From the NCBI GenBank assembly GCA_025062095.1, contig JANXAZ010000004.1, positions 57,231-121,230 on the forward strand: 64,000 nucleotides of DNA. The letters run 5' to 3'. The translations under genes were made by a program, and so were the position numbers. This document shows, one piece after another, positions 8,151 through 18,197 of this stretch; the first letter of the stretch is position 1, and each line of letters opens with the position of its first letter. The notes below the pieces were generated by a model that made no database searches, had not been told where the DNA came from, and saw only the letters and a program-made list of their open reading frames with translations. Source of the DNA: Geminicoccaceae bacterium. Lineage in GTDB: Bacteria; Pseudomonadota; Alphaproteobacteria; Geminicoccales; Geminicoccaceae.

Positions 8151-10370
8151 ATGAACGCGCCCCGCCCGTCGCCAGCGGCGACCGAGGCGGCGCCGGCGGC
8201 GACGCCGCCGGCGCCGCGGCGGGCACCCTTGCGCCAATACGAGCTCGTCGAGCGGGTCAAGGCTTACGATCCCGATGCCGACGAGGATCTCCTCAACCGC
8301 GCCTATGTCTTCGCGATGAAGGCGCACGGCGCACAGCTGCGCGCCTCCGGCGATCCGTACTTCCACCATCCGGTCGAGGTCGCCGGGATCCTCACGAACC
8401 TCAGGCTCGACAGCGCCACGATCGCCACGGCGCTCCTCCACGATACGGTCGAAGACACCGGGGCTACGCTCGACGAAATCAGGCGTTTGTTCGGCCCCAC
8501 GATCGCCCGCCTCGTGGACGGAGTCACCAAGCTCAACAAGATCGAGCTACAGTCGCCTAAAACGGAGCAAGCCGAGAATTTCCGCAAGCTTTTGCTTGCG
8601 ATGTCGGAAGACATTCGCGTGCTTCTGGTCAAGCTCGCGGATCGTCTTCACAACATGCGTACGCTTCACTTCATCAAAGATCCCGAGAAGCGCCGGCGGA
8701 TCGCCCTCGAGACGATGGAAATCTACGCCCCGCTCGCCGAGCGGATCGGCATGGAGCAGATGAAGGCCGAACTCGAGGATCTGGCCTTCGCCGAGCTCTG
8801 GCCCGATGTGCGGGCGAGCATCGTCCGTCGGCTGGAGCAGCTGCGACCGGCCGGGGCGCCGGTGATCGAGCGGATCGTCGAAGAACTGCGCGCGACCCTG
8901 GCCGAAGCCGGGATCGAGGCCGAGATCACGGGACGCGAGAAATCGCCGGTTTCGATCTGGCGCAAGATGCAGCGCAAGAACGTCGAGTTCGAGCAGCTGT
9001 CGGACATCATGGCTTTTCGCGTCCTCGTCGATTCGGTCGCCACCTGCTACGCCGCTCTCGGGGCCATCCACGGCCGATACAAGATGGTCGATGGCCGTTT
9101 CAAGGACTTCATCAGCACGCCCAAGCCGAACGGTTACCGCTCGTTGCACACCACCATTCTCGGGCCGGAGGGGCGCAAGATCGAGGTCCAGATCCGCACC
9201 TACGAGATGCACGAAGTGTGCGAATTCGGGGTGGCTGCACATTGGATCTACAAACAGGGAACCGGCGTCACCGAGGGCCGACGTTATCGATGGATCCGCG
9301 AGCTCCTCGACATTCTGGAGCACGCGCCCGAACCCGAAGAATTTCTCGAGCACACCAAGCTCGAGATGTACTCCGATCAGGTCTTCTGCTTCACACCCAA
9401 GGGTGACCTCATCGCCTTGCCGCGCGGAGCGACGCCGGTCGACTTCGCCTACGCCGTACATTCGGAGATCGGCGATCACTGCGTCGGCGCCAAGGTCGAC
9501 GGTCGGCTCGTCCAGCTGCGGTATCGGCTGCAGAACGGCGACCAGGTCGAGATCATCACGGCGCGCAACGCCACGCCGTCGCCGGCCTGGGAACGGTTCG
9601 TCGTCACCGGCAAGGCGCGCGCCCGCATCCGCCGCTTCTTGCGCATGCGCCAGCGCGCGGCGCACATCGAACAGGGCCGCGAGGCCTTGCAGAAAGCGGC
9701 GCGCGCGGAAGGTTTGCCGTTCGGCGAAGCCCGGCTCGAGCGCGCGCTCGAGCCTCTGCGCCAGAAAAGCGTCGACGATCTCTTGGCCGCCGTGGGCGAG
9801 GGCAGCCTCGCGGTGCGGACCGTGCTCGAGGCGATCTATCCCGAGCTCAAACGCGAGGCCCCGGCGCGCGCGAACAAGGCCGCGGTCGTGCCGTTGCGCC
9901 GGCCGCAGATCCCGCCGCCGACCGATCAACCGATCGTCGGCCTCGAGCCGGGGGTCGCCTTCCATTTGACCGGTTGCTGCCGGCCGATTCCGGGCGATCC
10001 GATCGTCGGCATCGTGCGCACCGGTCGCGGGGTGAGCATCCACCGAGCCGAATGTCCGCTCCTCGCCCGTACCCCCGATGTCGCGGGACGAGCGATCGAT
10101 CTCGCGTGGAACGAGCGGGCGCCCTTGCCGCGAGCCGTCGCCCGCCTGGCGGTCGGCGTGATCGACCGCCCCGGTGCGCTCGGGGCCGTGAGCACGGCGA
10201 TCGGCCGACAGGACGCCAACATCGTGGACCTCAAGTTCGGCCGACGTTCGGGCGAACTCGTCGAGCTGCTGCTCGACATCGAGGTGACCGGTCTCGGCCA
10301 TCTGCAGCAGATCACGGGGGCGTTGCAGGGCCTCGAGGTGGTTTGCGGCGTCGAACGGAAGATGGGGTGA
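8151..10370 (+). CDS. relA: bifunctional (p)ppGpp synthetase/hydrolase (Rsh)
   Basis: Makes and degrades the stringent-response alarmone. It has 739 residues. The order is a Pro/Ala-rich leader; a hydrolase HD domain with intact LLHDTVEDT (His97-Asp98); a synthetase domain near 240-370 with RYKMVDGRFKDFISTPK and NGYRSLHTT; a TGS domain near 410-465 (FCFTPKGDLIALPRGATPVD); and a C-terminal ACT domain from ~665. Both HD and synthetase motifs are complete, so a dual-function enzyme is expected, as usual when an alphaproteobacterium has a single Rsh. The symbol relA is used loosely; spoT or rsh would serve equally. Confidence 0.95.
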   Translation: MNAPRPSPAATEAAPAATPPAPRRAPLRQYELVERVKAYDPDADEDLLNRAYVFAMKAHGAQLRASGDPYFHHPVEVAGILTNLRLDSATIATALLHDTVEDTGATLDEIRRLFGPTIARLVDGVTKLNKIELQSPKTEQAENFRKLLLAMSEDIRVLLVKLADRLHNMRTLHFIKDPEKRRRIALETMEIYAPLAERIGMEQMKAELEDLAFAELWPDVRASIVRRLEQLRPAGAPVIERIVEELRATLAEAGIEAEITGREKSPVSIWRKMQRKNVEFEQLSDIMAFRVLVDSVATCYAALGAIHGRYKMVDGRFKDFISTPKPNGYRSLHTTILGPEGRKIEVQIRTYEMHEVCEFGVAAHWIYKQGTGVTEGRRYRWIRELLDILEHAPEPEEFLEHTKLEMYSDQVFCFTPKGDLIALPRGATPVDFAYAVHSEIGDHCVGAKVDGRLVQLRYRLQNGDQVEIITARNATPSPAWERFVVTGKARARIRRFLRMRQRAAHIEQGREALQKAARAEGLPFGEARLERALEPLRQKSVDDLLAAVGEGSLAVRTVLEAIYPELKREAPARANKAAVVPLRRPQIPPPTDQPIVGLEPGVAFHLTGCCRPIPGDPIVGIVRTGRGVSIHRAECPLLARTPDVAGRAIDLAWNERAPLPRAVARLAVGVIDRPGALGAVSTAIGRQDANIVDLKFGRRSGELVELLLDIEVTGLGHLQQITGALQGLEVVCGVERKMG

Positions 10371-10451
10371 GGGCGAGCGGGGCGAAGACGCCTGGCGTCT
10401 CGCTTCATAGTTGATAAAGTCGGGGCGTTGCGCGCGAAACGGGAGAGCACG

Positions 10452-12008
10452 ATGAACCGTGCAGCCGCCCCCGCTCCTTCCATCACCATGGCCCGCGTCC
10501 GCTCCCTCGCCTTCCTCGGCATGGAGACGGCGGACGTCGAAGTCCAGGTGCAGATCGCGGCCGGGTTGCCGGCCTTCACGATCGTGGGGCTACCCGACAA
10601 GGCGGTGGGCGAGAGCCGCGAGCGCGTACGGGCGGCGTTGAGCGCGCTCGGCCTCGCGCTGCCGCCCCGCCGGGTCACCGTCAATCTGGCCCCGGCCGAT
10701 CTGGCCAAAGAGGGGAGCCACTTCGACCTGCCGATCGCACTCGGCCTGCTCATCGTCATGGGGATCCTGCCGGCCGATGCGGTCGACGGCCAGATCGTCC
10801 TGGGCGAGCTCGCCCTCGACGGCTCGATCCAACCCGTAGCCGGCGTGCTCGCGGCCGCGATCGCGGCGGCCGCGAAGAGCCGTGGTCTCGTCTGCCCCGC
10901 CGCCTGTGCCGGCGAAGCGGCCTGGCTCGCCGGCGAGATCCCGATCCTCGCTCCCCCGACGCTGCTTTCGCTCATCAATCACGCGCGCGGGTTGCAGGTG
11001 CTCGCTCCTCCCGAGCCGCGGCCGATCGAAGATCCGCCGCTCAGCGTCGATTTCAACGAAGTCAAAGGGCAAGAAACGGCCAAGCGCGCGCTCGAGATCG
11101 CCGCCGCGGGCGGCCACAACCTCCTCATGATCGGACCTCCGGGCGCCGGCAAATCCATGCTCGCCGCGCGCCTTCCCGGGATCCTGCCGCCCCTCGACGC
11201 TGCCGAGGTGCTCGAGGTGGGCATGATCCACAGCCTTGGCGGGCGGCTCGTGGAGGGGCGCCTGTCGCGGCGCCGGCCGTTTCGCGCGCCGCACCACACC
11301 GCCTCCGTCGCCGCGATGGTCGGCGGCGGGCCGCAGGCGCGACCGGGGGAAGTATCGCTCGCCCACAAAGGCGTCCTGTTTCTCGACGAGCTGCCCGAGT
11401 TCCAGCGACCGGTGCTCGAGGCTCTCCGCCAACCTCTCGAAACCGGCCAGGTCCAGGTCGCCCGAGCGAACGCGCACGTGACCTGGCCCGCCCGCTTTCA
11501 GCTGGTGGCCGCGATGAACCCCTGCCGCTGCGGCCATCTCGACGACCCGGCGCTCGCCTGTCCGCGCGCTCCGCGTTGCGCCGCGGAATATCAAGCGCGC
11601 CTCTCGGGCCCGCTCGTGGACCGGATCGACCTCGTGATCGAGGTCCCCGCGGTGCGACCGTCGGACCTCGAGCTGCCGCCACCCGCGGAGGGCTCGGCGG
11701 AAATGGCCGGTCGGGTGGCGGCCGCGCGCGAGATGCAGGTCGCACGGTTCCAGGCCCTCGGCCGGCCGCGGCTCAAGCTCAACGCCGAAGCCGAAGGCAA
11801 GGTTCTCGAGGCGATCGCCCCGCTCGATGCCGCCTGCCGCGCCCTGCTCGCGCGCGCGAGCGAAGCCTTCCGGCTTTCCGCGCGCAGTTGGCATCGGCTC
11901 GTGCGCGTGGCGCGCACGATCGCCGACCTCGACGGGTCGGATACCATCCGCAAGGCTCATCTCGCCGAGGCGATCGCCTATCGCCGTCGACCGTGGCGAA
12001 CGAATTGA
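10452..12008 (+). CDS. comM: YifB/ComM family Mg-chelatase-like AAA+ ATPase
   Basis: AAA+ protein whose ComM homologues act as branch-migration helicases during integration of transformed DNA. The ATG at 10452 has GGGAGAG five bases upstream and gives 518 residues, typical for the family. The N-terminal ChlI domain ([23 protein letters not shown]) precedes Walker [12 protein letters not shown], Walker [11 protein letters not shown], the AMNPCRCG zinc-like motif, and a C-terminal Mg_chelatase_C region ending [16 protein letters not shown]. It stands alone 81 bases after the Rsh gene. No other competence genes are present here. Confidence 0.93.
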   Translation: MNRAAAPAPSITMARVRSLAFLGMETADVEVQVQIAAGLPAFTIVGLPDKAVGESRERVRAALSALGLALPPRRVTVNLAPADLAKEGSHFDLPIALGLLIVMGILPADAVDGQIVLGELALDGSIQPVAGVLAAAIAAAAKSRGLVCPAACAGEAAWLAGEIPILAPPTLLSLINHARGLQVLAPPEPRPIEDPPLSVDFNEVKGQETAKRALEIAAAGGHNLLMIGPPGAGKSMLAARLPGILPPLDAAEVLEVGMIHSLGGRLVEGRLSRRRPFRAPHHTASVAAMVGGGPQARPGEVSLAHKGVLFLDELPEFQRPVLEALRQPLETGQVQVARANAHVTWPARFQLVAAMNPCRCGHLDDPALACPRAPRCAAEYQARLSGPLVDRIDLVIEVPAVRPSDLELPPPAEGSAEMAGRVAAAREMQVARFQALGRPRLKLNAEAEGKVLEAIAPLDAACRALLARASEAFRLSARSWHRLVRVARTIADLDGSDTIRKAHLAEAIAYRRRPWRTN

Positions 12009-12091
12009 CACGGTCGGCGGATCGGTTGACCGCTGCGGATCGGTTCCCTTTGTTGGCGTCGGGCATTCGGCGAGGACGGGGAGGTTCGGCC

Positions 12092-12529
12092 GTGATCCTC
12101 GGGATCGGAAGCGATCTCGTCGACATCCGCCGGATCGAGCGTACGCTCGAGCGCTTCGGTGCTCGCTTCGTCCGGCGTTGTTTCACCGAGGTGGAACGGG
12201 ACATTTGCGAGCGGCGGGCGGCCCGCGCGGCATCCTACGCCCGCCGCTACGCGGCCAAGGAGGCGTGCGCCAAGGCGCTCGGCACCGGCTTCGCCCGGGG
12301 GGTCTTCTGGCGCGACATCGGAGTCGTCAACCTGCCCGGCGGTCGACCCACGATCCGTCTTTCCGGCGGTGCCGCAGCGCGGCTCGCGGCGATCACGCCG
12401 CCCGGCATGCGCGCGGAGATCCATCTCACCCTCGCCGACGAGCCGCCGCTCGCCCAAGCCATCGTCGTCATCTGGGCGCGTCCGCTGTCTTCGGAGGCCG
12501 AACTTGTCGCGCCCGGAGCCCTCGGCTAA
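12092..12529 (+). CDS. acpS: holo-[acyl-carrier-protein] synthase
   Basis: Transfers 4'-phosphopantetheine from CoA to apo-ACP, activating it for fatty acid synthesis. The GTG at 12092 (GAGG seven bases upstream) gives 145 residues. The signatures [15 protein letters not shown] (metal/CoA site) and [16 protein letters not shown] are intact. The final ~12 residues extend slightly beyond the usual end. It precedes lepB-rnc-era-recO, the standard alphaproteobacterial cluster. pdxJ, often just upstream in that cluster, is absent here and comM occupies the position. Confidence 0.95.
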   Translation: MILGIGSDLVDIRRIERTLERFGARFVRRCFTEVERDICERRAARAASYARRYAAKEACAKALGTGFARGVFWRDIGVVNLPGGRPTIRLSGGAAARLAAITPPGMRAEIHLTLADEPPLAQAIVVIWARPLSSEAELVAPGALG

Positions 12530-12648
12530 GGTTCGTGTGTAGCGAGCCGACCGGGCCGGTCCGAGCTCGTGGGCCGGCGGGATGTGATCCGAGAAGGGCC
12601 GTGCAGCGGATCGGCCCCACCCCGGGGGCGAGGAGCGAGCCGAATCGA

Positions 12649-13401
12649 ATGCACGAGCCCATCGCGATGTCCGAGCGCCGCAGCGGCAGCCTGATCGAGA
12701 CGATCAAGACGCTGGTCTACGCGGTCGCGATCGCCCTTTTCGTGCGCACCTTTTTCTACGAGCCTTTCAACATTCCTTCGGGCTCGATGAAACCTACGTT
12801 GCTTGTGGGCGATTATTTGTTCGTCTCGAAATTCGCCTATGGTTACAGCCGGTTCTCTCTTCCCTTCAGCTTGCCGCTCTTCGAAGGGCGCATCTGGGCC
12901 CGATTGCCCGAGCGCGGCGACGTCGTGGTCTTCAAGCTGCCCTCGGACAACCGCACCGACTACATCAAGCGCGTGGTCGGGCTGCCGGGAGACCGTATCC
13001 AAGTGAAAGACGGGGTCCTGCACGTCAACGGCGAGCCGGTGCGCAGAGAACCGGCCGGCAGCTTCGTCGAGGAGGTGGACGGTCGCGGTCTACCGGTCCC
13101 CGTCTTCCAGGAGACTTTGCCGAACGGTCGGTTCTTCATGACGATCGACATGACCCGCCAGGGCCCGCTCGACAACACGCGCGTGTACGAGGTGCCCCCG
13201 GGCCACGTCTTCGCCATGGGCGACAACCGCGACAACTCTCTGGATTCGCGCGTCGATCACGTGGGTTTCATTCCGCTCGAGAACCTCATCGGTCGAGCCG
13301 AGATCATCTTTTTCTCGGTCAACGGCTACGGCTCGCTGTTCGAGCCCTGGAAATGGCCGTGGAGCATCCGCTACAGCCGTCTTCTGAGTCGGATCCACTG
13401 A
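12649..13401 (+). CDS. lepB: signal peptidase I
   Basis: Membrane serine protease that removes signal peptides from exported proteins. It has 250 residues from the ATG at 12649; a second ATG six codons later lacks a ribosome site. One N-terminal membrane helix (residues ~20-38) leads to the catalytic serine in NIPSGSMKPTLLVGD. The general-base lysine is in TDYIKRVVGLPGD. FAMGDNRDNSLDSR is box E of the family. The last 49 bases overlap the start of rnc in another frame. It sits within acpS-lepB-rnc-era-recO. Confidence 0.95.
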   Translation: MHEPIAMSERRSGSLIETIKTLVYAVAIALFVRTFFYEPFNIPSGSMKPTLLVGDYLFVSKFAYGYSRFSLPFSLPLFEGRIWARLPERGDVVVFKLPSDNRTDYIKRVVGLPGDRIQVKDGVLHVNGEPVRREPAGSFVEEVDGRGLPVPVFQETLPNGRFFMTIDMTRQGPLDNTRVYEVPPGHVFAMGDNRDNSLDSRVDHVGFIPLENLIGRAEIIFFSVNGYGSLFEPWKWPWSIRYSRLLSRIH

Positions 13402-14132
13402 ACCGCGAAGCGATCGAGGATGCTTACACTGCACTCGAGGACCGGCTCGGTCACCGCTTCGCGGATCGTCGCCTGCTCGTCCAGGCCTTGACCCACGAGA
13501 GCGCCGCCCTCGGCGCCCGCGGCCGCGCGCGCGAGCCGCTGCGCGGCGTACGCAGCAACGAACGCCTGGAATTCTTGGGCGATCGGGTGCTCGGCCTCGT
13601 CGTCGCCGAGCTGTTGATGGAGCGCTTGCCCGAGGAGCGGGAGGGGCCGCTCACCCACCGGCTCATCGCGCTCGTCAACCGCGATACGCTCGCCGAGATC
13701 GGGCGGTCCCTGGGAATCACCGAACTCCTGCGGGTCGGGGGAGCTCCCGGTCGCGCGGCCGCGGATCCGGGCAACCCGACGCTGCTCGGCGACGCCGTCG
13801 AGGCGCTCGTCGGAGCCGTGTACCTCGACGGCGGTCTTCCGGCCGCGCGGCGGGTCGTGGAACGGCTGTGGGGCACGCGTCTCGCTCCGGGTGCCGCCCC
13901 GCCGCGTCATCCCAAACAGCTGTTGCAAGAAAAGCTCGCCGCCCGCGGGCTGCCCCCGCCGGTCTATCGGCTGGTCGCCCGCAGCGGTCCCGACCACGCG
14001 CCGTGCTTCCGGGTGGCCGTCGCCGTGGAGGGGCTGGGCGAGACGGAAGGCGAGGGAAGATCGAAGCGCCTCGCCGAGGAGCGGGCAGCTGCGCTCATGC
14101 TCGATCGCTTGCGGGCCGAGGACAGGCGATGA
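13353..14132 (+). CDS. rnc: ribonuclease III
   Basis: Double-strand RNA endonuclease for rRNA processing and mRNA regulation. The catalytic domain has the signature NERLEFLGDRVLGLVVAE and the second metal-site motif LLGDAVEALVGAVYLDGG. A dsRNA-binding domain follows from about residue 180 (HPKQLLQEKLAARGLPPPVY). The start at 13353, or the GTG two codons later, lies inside lepB and no clear ribosome site is visible, so coupling to lepB translation is likely. In the signature the residue after the catalytic Asp is Arg instead of the usual Ser or Ala. It has 259 residues, slightly above the common length. Confidence 0.94.
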   Translation: MAVEHPLQPSSESDPLNREAIEDAYTALEDRLGHRFADRRLLVQALTHESAALGARGRAREPLRGVRSNERLEFLGDRVLGLVVAELLMERLPEEREGPLTHRLIALVNRDTLAEIGRSLGITELLRVGGAPGRAAADPGNPTLLGDAVEALVGAVYLDGGLPAARRVVERLWGTRLAPGAAPPRHPKQLLQEKLAARGLPPPVYRLVARSGPDHAPCFRVAVAVEGLGETEGEGRSKRLAEERAAALMLDRLRAEDRR

Positions 14133-15046
14133 GCGAGGATCGGCCCACGCGCTGTGCCTTCGTGGCCATCGTCGGGGCGCCCAACGTCGGCAAGTCGAGC
14201 CTCATCAATCGGTTGGTCGGCACCAAGGTCTCGATCGTTTCACCCAAGCCGCAGACGACGCGACGGAGGATCATCGGCATCACCAACCGCGGCGTCACCC
14301 AACTCTGCTTCGTCGACACCCCGGGCATCTTCGCCGCCGCCGGTCGGCTCGAGAAAGCGATGGTCGAAGCCGCGTGGCGTGCCGCGGGCGATGCCGATCT
14401 CGTCGTGCTCGTCCTCGATGCCAAGCGCGGGCTCGAACCCAAGAGCCGAGCCGTCATCGAAGGATTGAAAAAGATCGGGAAACCCGTGATCCTCGCGATC
14501 AACAAGATCGATCTCGTCGATCCTCCGGTGCTTTTGCCGCTAACCGCCGAAGCGAATGCGCTCTTGCCTTTCGAGGAGACTTTCTACGTCTCGGCCGAGA
14601 CCGGGGAGGGCTGCGAGGAGCTTCTCGGCGCGCTCGAGGTGCGCGCTCCGCAAGGCCCCTGGCTCTTTCCCGAAGACCAACTCTCCGATCTCTCGAATCG
14701 CGCGATGGCAGCCGAGATCACGCGGGAGAAGATCTTCCTTCAGCTGCGCGAAGAAGTGCCCTATGCCACGACGGTGGAGACCGAACAGTGGGTCGAAAGT
14801 CCGGACGGCAAGGAGATCCGCATCGATCAGACCATCTATGTGCAGAAGCCCGGGCAAAAAGCCATCGTCATCGGCAAAGGGGGATCGCGTCTGAAGGCGA
14901 TCGGTGAAGCGGCGCGCAAAGAGCTCGAGCAACTCTTGGGTGCACGCGTCCATCTCTTCTTGTTCGTCAAGGTGCGCGAGGACTGGAAGGAGGATCCGGA
15001 ACGTTGGCGGATGCTCGGGCTCGAGCCGCCTCGGCGGCAGGGTTGA
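14129..15046 (+). CDS. era: GTPase Era
   Basis: Essential GTPase that binds 16S rRNA during 30S subunit maturation. It starts at the ATGA overlap with rnc and has 305 residues. G1 is GAPNVGKSS, the switch I region holds KPQTTRRRI, G3 is DTPGIF and G4 is NKIDLV. The C-terminal KH domain has YVQKPGQKAIVIGKGGSRLK. Normal length and a complete set of motifs leave little doubt. It is followed after 63 bases by recO. Confidence 0.97.
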   Translation: MSEDRPTRCAFVAIVGAPNVGKSSLINRLVGTKVSIVSPKPQTTRRRIIGITNRGVTQLCFVDTPGIFAAAGRLEKAMVEAAWRAAGDADLVVLVLDAKRGLEPKSRAVIEGLKKIGKPVILAINKIDLVDPPVLLPLTAEANALLPFEETFYVSAETGEGCEELLGALEVRAPQGPWLFPEDQLSDLSNRAMAAEITREKIFLQLREEVPYATTVETEQWVESPDGKEIRIDQTIYVQKPGQKAIVIGKGGSRLKAIGEAARKELEQLLGARVHLFLFVKVREDWKEDPERWRMLGLEPPRRQG

Positions 15047-15109
15047 GGATGCGCCCCGAGCCTCGGGCCGGTTTCTCTCGGCCCGGAAACCCTCGCTCCG
15101 GAAACGGGC

Positions 15110-15847
15110 ATGGAGTGGACCGACGAAGCCGTTCTTCTCGCCGTGCGCCCGCACGGCGAGCACGATGCGATCGCGAGTGCTCTGACCTTCGAGCACGGGC
15201 GTCACCTCGGGCTCGTGATCGCCGGCCGTTCGCGCAAGCGGGCTCCGCTGCTCCAGCCCGGTAATCGTTTCACGCTCACCTGGCGGGCGCGGCTCGAGAG
15301 CCATCTCGGGCATTTCACGGTCGAACCGCAACGGCTCTACGCCGCCGTGGTCGTCCACGACCCCTTGCGCCTCGCGGCTCTGGCCGCGGTCACGAGTCTG
15401 CTGGACGTCGCGCTCGCCGAGCGCGAACCGCATCCCCGCCTCTACGCGGGCCTCGTGGCGTTTTTGGGTCGACTCGCCGAGAACGCCGCCGACTGGCCCG
15501 AAACGCTCGTGCGTTTCGAGCTCCTGCTGCTCGCCGAGCTGGGCTTCGCGCTCGAACTCGATCGCTGTGCGTTGACCGGCGCGCGCGACGAGCTCGTGTG
15601 GGTCTCGCCGCGCACCGGTCGCGCGGTGAGCCGTGCCGCGGGGGCGCCGTGGGCCGACCGGTTGCTGCCCCTGCCTCCCTTCTTGCTCGATCGCGCCCCC
15701 GCGGATCGGAAGCAGATCGCGCAAGGGTTGCGCCTTGCCGGACATTTCATCCTCCGCCATCTCCTCGCGCCGGCCGACCGGCCGATGCCGGTCGCGCGCG
15801 AGCGGCTCGTGGCCCTTTTCGATTGCGACGCGGAGAACACGCGATGA
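15110..15847 (+). CDS. recO: DNA repair protein RecO
   Basis: Annealing/mediator protein that helps RecR load RecA on SSB-coated DNA (RecFOR pathway). It has 245 residues. The N-terminal OB fold begins [24 protein letters not shown] and the C-terminal part has [22 protein letters not shown]. The cysteines of the zinc ribbon found in many RecO proteins are largely missing, as in other alphaproteobacterial forms: only the Cys in LDRC remains clearly in place. Position after era and overlap with parC support the call. Confidence 0.9.
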   Translation: MEWTDEAVLLAVRPHGEHDAIASALTFEHGRHLGLVIAGRSRKRAPLLQPGNRFTLTWRARLESHLGHFTVEPQRLYAAVVVHDPLRLAALAAVTSLLDVALAEREPHPRLYAGLVAFLGRLAENAADWPETLVRFELLLLAELGFALELDRCALTGARDELVWVSPRTGRAVSRAAGAPWADRLLPLPPFLLDRAPADRKQIAQGLRLAGHFILRHLLAPADRPMPVARERLVALFDCDAENTR

Positions 15848-18084
15848 GCGAGGGGGGAATCGTCGAGCGGATCGAACCCACCGACTTCTCCGCCGCCCTC
15901 GGCGAGCGCTACCTGGCCTATGCGCTCTCGACGATCACCGCGCGCTCGTTGCCCGACTTGCGCGACGGCCTCAAGCCGGTCCAGCGCAGGCTCTTGTGGG
16001 CGATGCTGCAGCTGCGCCTCGAGCCGTCCTCGGCCTTCAAGAAGAGCGCGCGGGTGGTGGGAGACGTCATCGGCAAATACCACCCGCACGGCGATGCGGC
16101 GGTCTACGAAGCCCTCGTTCGTCTGGCCCAAGACTTCGCCCAACGTTATCCGCTCGTCGAAGGCCAAGGCAATTTCGGCAACGTCGACGGCGACGGTGCG
16201 GCGGCCATGCGCTACACGGAAGCTCGGCTCACGCCCGTGGCCATGGCCCTTCTCGAGGGCATCGATCGCGACACGGTCGATTTCCGTCCCACCTACGACG
16301 GCAGCGAACGCGAACCGGTCGTTCTCCCGGCCGCTTTCCCCAACCTCCTCGCCAACGGCGCCACGGGGATCGCCGTGGGCATGGCGACCTCCATCCCCCC
16401 GCACAACGCCGGTGAGCTCTTCGACGCGCTGGCCTGGATGCTGTCCCGGCCGGCCGACGCTCCTCCGCCGACGGCGGAAGAACTCCTCCGCTTCGTCAAG
16501 GGCCCCGATCTGCCGACCGGGGGCGTGATCGTCGAGACGCCCGCCGTGCTCGCCGAGGTGTACCGGACGGGTCGCGGCTCGCTGCGGTTGCGCGCGCGTT
16601 GGCACCGCGAAGATCTCGCCTACGGCCAATATCAGCTCGTCGTCACCGAGATCCCCTGGCTCGTTCAGAAAGGGCGTCTCGTCGAGCGGATCGCCGAACT
16701 GCTGGTCGCCAAAAGACTTCCTCTGCTCGCCGATTTTCGCGACGAGTCGACGGATACGGTGCGCCTCGTCTTCGTTCCCAGAAGTCGCAGCGTGCCGGCC
16801 GAAGCGCTCGCCGAGCAGCTCTTCAAGCTCACCGAGCTCGAGGTGCGTCTGGCGGTGAACATGAACGTCCTCGACGCGCGCGGCGTACCGCGGGTCATGA
16901 GCCTGGCGCAGCTGCTCGAGGGCTATCTCGCCCATCGCATGGAGGTGCTCGAGCGCGAAAGCCGCTTCCGTCTGCGAGAGATCGCGGATCGGTTGGAACT
17001 CGTCGAGGGATATCTCCGGATCTTCCTCGACATCGAGGGGGTGATCCGGATCGTCCGCGAAGAAGACGAGCCCAAGCCCGCCTTGATGGCGGCTTTCGGG
17101 TTGAGCGAACGGCAAGCGGAAGCGATCTTGAACTTGCGCTTGCGCAACCTGCGCCGTCTCGAAGAAGAAGAGTTGCGCCGCGAAGCCGCTCGATTGCAGC
17201 GGGAGCGCGCCGAGCTCGAACATCTGTTGAGCAGCGAGAGCGCGCGTCGCAAGAAGCTGCGGGCCGAGATGCTCGAAGGCAAGAAGCGGTTCGGCTCCGG
17301 TGCGCTCGGGGCGCGGCGGACGAGTATCGCGGAACCGCCCGAAGTCGATCCGTCGCTCTTGGAGGCCCCGGTCGAACGCTATCCGGTCACCGTGCTCCTC
17401 TCGGAAAAAGGTTGGATCCGCGCGCTCAAGGGCAAGCTCGAGCCGGGCGCCGAGGTTCGGTACAAAGAAGGGGACGGGCCGCGCTTCGTCCTCGAAGGCC
17501 ACAGCACGGACCGGCTGCTCGTGTTGACCGCCGACGGCAAGGCTTTCACGCTGTCAATCGACAAGCTTCCCGGGGGCCGCGGCACGGGCGAGCCTCTCTC
17601 GCTGTTCCTCGACCTCGCCAAAGGCGTACCGATCGTCGCGGCGCGGATCCTTCGGCCAGAAGGCAGGCTCGTACTCGGCACGCGAAAAGGCTTCGGTTTC
17701 GTCGTGCGCGAAGCCGCCATCGCGGCGCAGACCCGCGCCGGACGTCAGATCGTCGATTTGGCCGAGAACGATGCCTTGCGCGTCGCGGCTCCCGTGGAAG
17801 GCGATCTCGTCGCCGTGAGCGGTACGAACCACAAGATCCTCGTTTTTCCGCTCGCCGAGCTGCCCGAGCGCACGCGCGGCAGGGGGAGCGTGCTCATGCG
17901 CTTGGGCGGAGCCGAGCTCGCCGATCTCCTCACGACGAGCGGCGAACGAGGGATCGTCTGGCGCAGAGGCGAGGAAAAGCACACCTGGCGCGAGTTCGAG
18001 GGCTATCTGGGGCGCCGCGGCGGCAGCGGACGGCTCGCCCCGCCCGGCTTTCCCGAAGATCATCGTTTCGGCTTCGCGCCCTGA
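15844..18084 (+). CDS. parC: DNA topoisomerase IV subunit A
   Basis: Breakage-reunion subunit of topoisomerase IV, which separates linked daughter chromosomes. The ATG at 15844 overlaps the recO stop by four bases. It has 746 residues. The catalytic tyrosine is Tyr124 in [11 protein letters not shown]. The C-terminal beta-pinwheel (from about residue 500) carries degenerate blades and lacks the GyrA box, which favours ParC over GyrA. In the quinolone-determining region the Ser80 position of E. coli ParC is Ala85 here ([10 protein letters not shown]), while the acidic residue Glu89 is kept. The partner parE is not in the window. Confidence 0.94.
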   Translation: MSEGGIVERIEPTDFSAALGERYLAYALSTITARSLPDLRDGLKPVQRRLLWAMLQLRLEPSSAFKKSARVVGDVIGKYHPHGDAAVYEALVRLAQDFAQRYPLVEGQGNFGNVDGDGAAAMRYTEARLTPVAMALLEGIDRDTVDFRPTYDGSEREPVVLPAAFPNLLANGATGIAVGMATSIPPHNAGELFDALAWMLSRPADAPPPTAEELLRFVKGPDLPTGGVIVETPAVLAEVYRTGRGSLRLRARWHREDLAYGQYQLVVTEIPWLVQKGRLVERIAELLVAKRLPLLADFRDESTDTVRLVFVPRSRSVPAEALAEQLFKLTELEVRLAVNMNVLDARGVPRVMSLAQLLEGYLAHRMEVLERESRFRLREIADRLELVEGYLRIFLDIEGVIRIVREEDEPKPALMAAFGLSERQAEAILNLRLRNLRRLEEEELRREAARLQRERAELEHLLSSESARRKKLRAEMLEGKKRFGSGALGARRTSIAEPPEVDPSLLEAPVERYPVTVLLSEKGWIRALKGKLEPGAEVRYKEGDGPRFVLEGHSTDRLLVLTADGKAFTLSIDKLPGGRGTGEPLSLFLDLAKGVPIVAARILRPEGRLVLGTRKGFGFVVREAAIAAQTRAGRQIVDLAENDALRVAAPVEGDLVAVSGTNHKILVFPLAELPERTRGRGSVLMRLGGAELADLLTTSGERGIVWRRGEEKHTWREFEGYLGRRGGSGRLAPPGFPEDHRFGFAP

Positions 18085-18197
18085 GCCCGGCCCCTCGACC
18101 CGCGTGAAGGGAGCCGTCATAGTCGGCGGCGCGGAGGGACGATGTGCGCCGCTCGGCTCCTCGCCCCGAGCGGTGCGATGGGGCTGACGCGGCCGCC

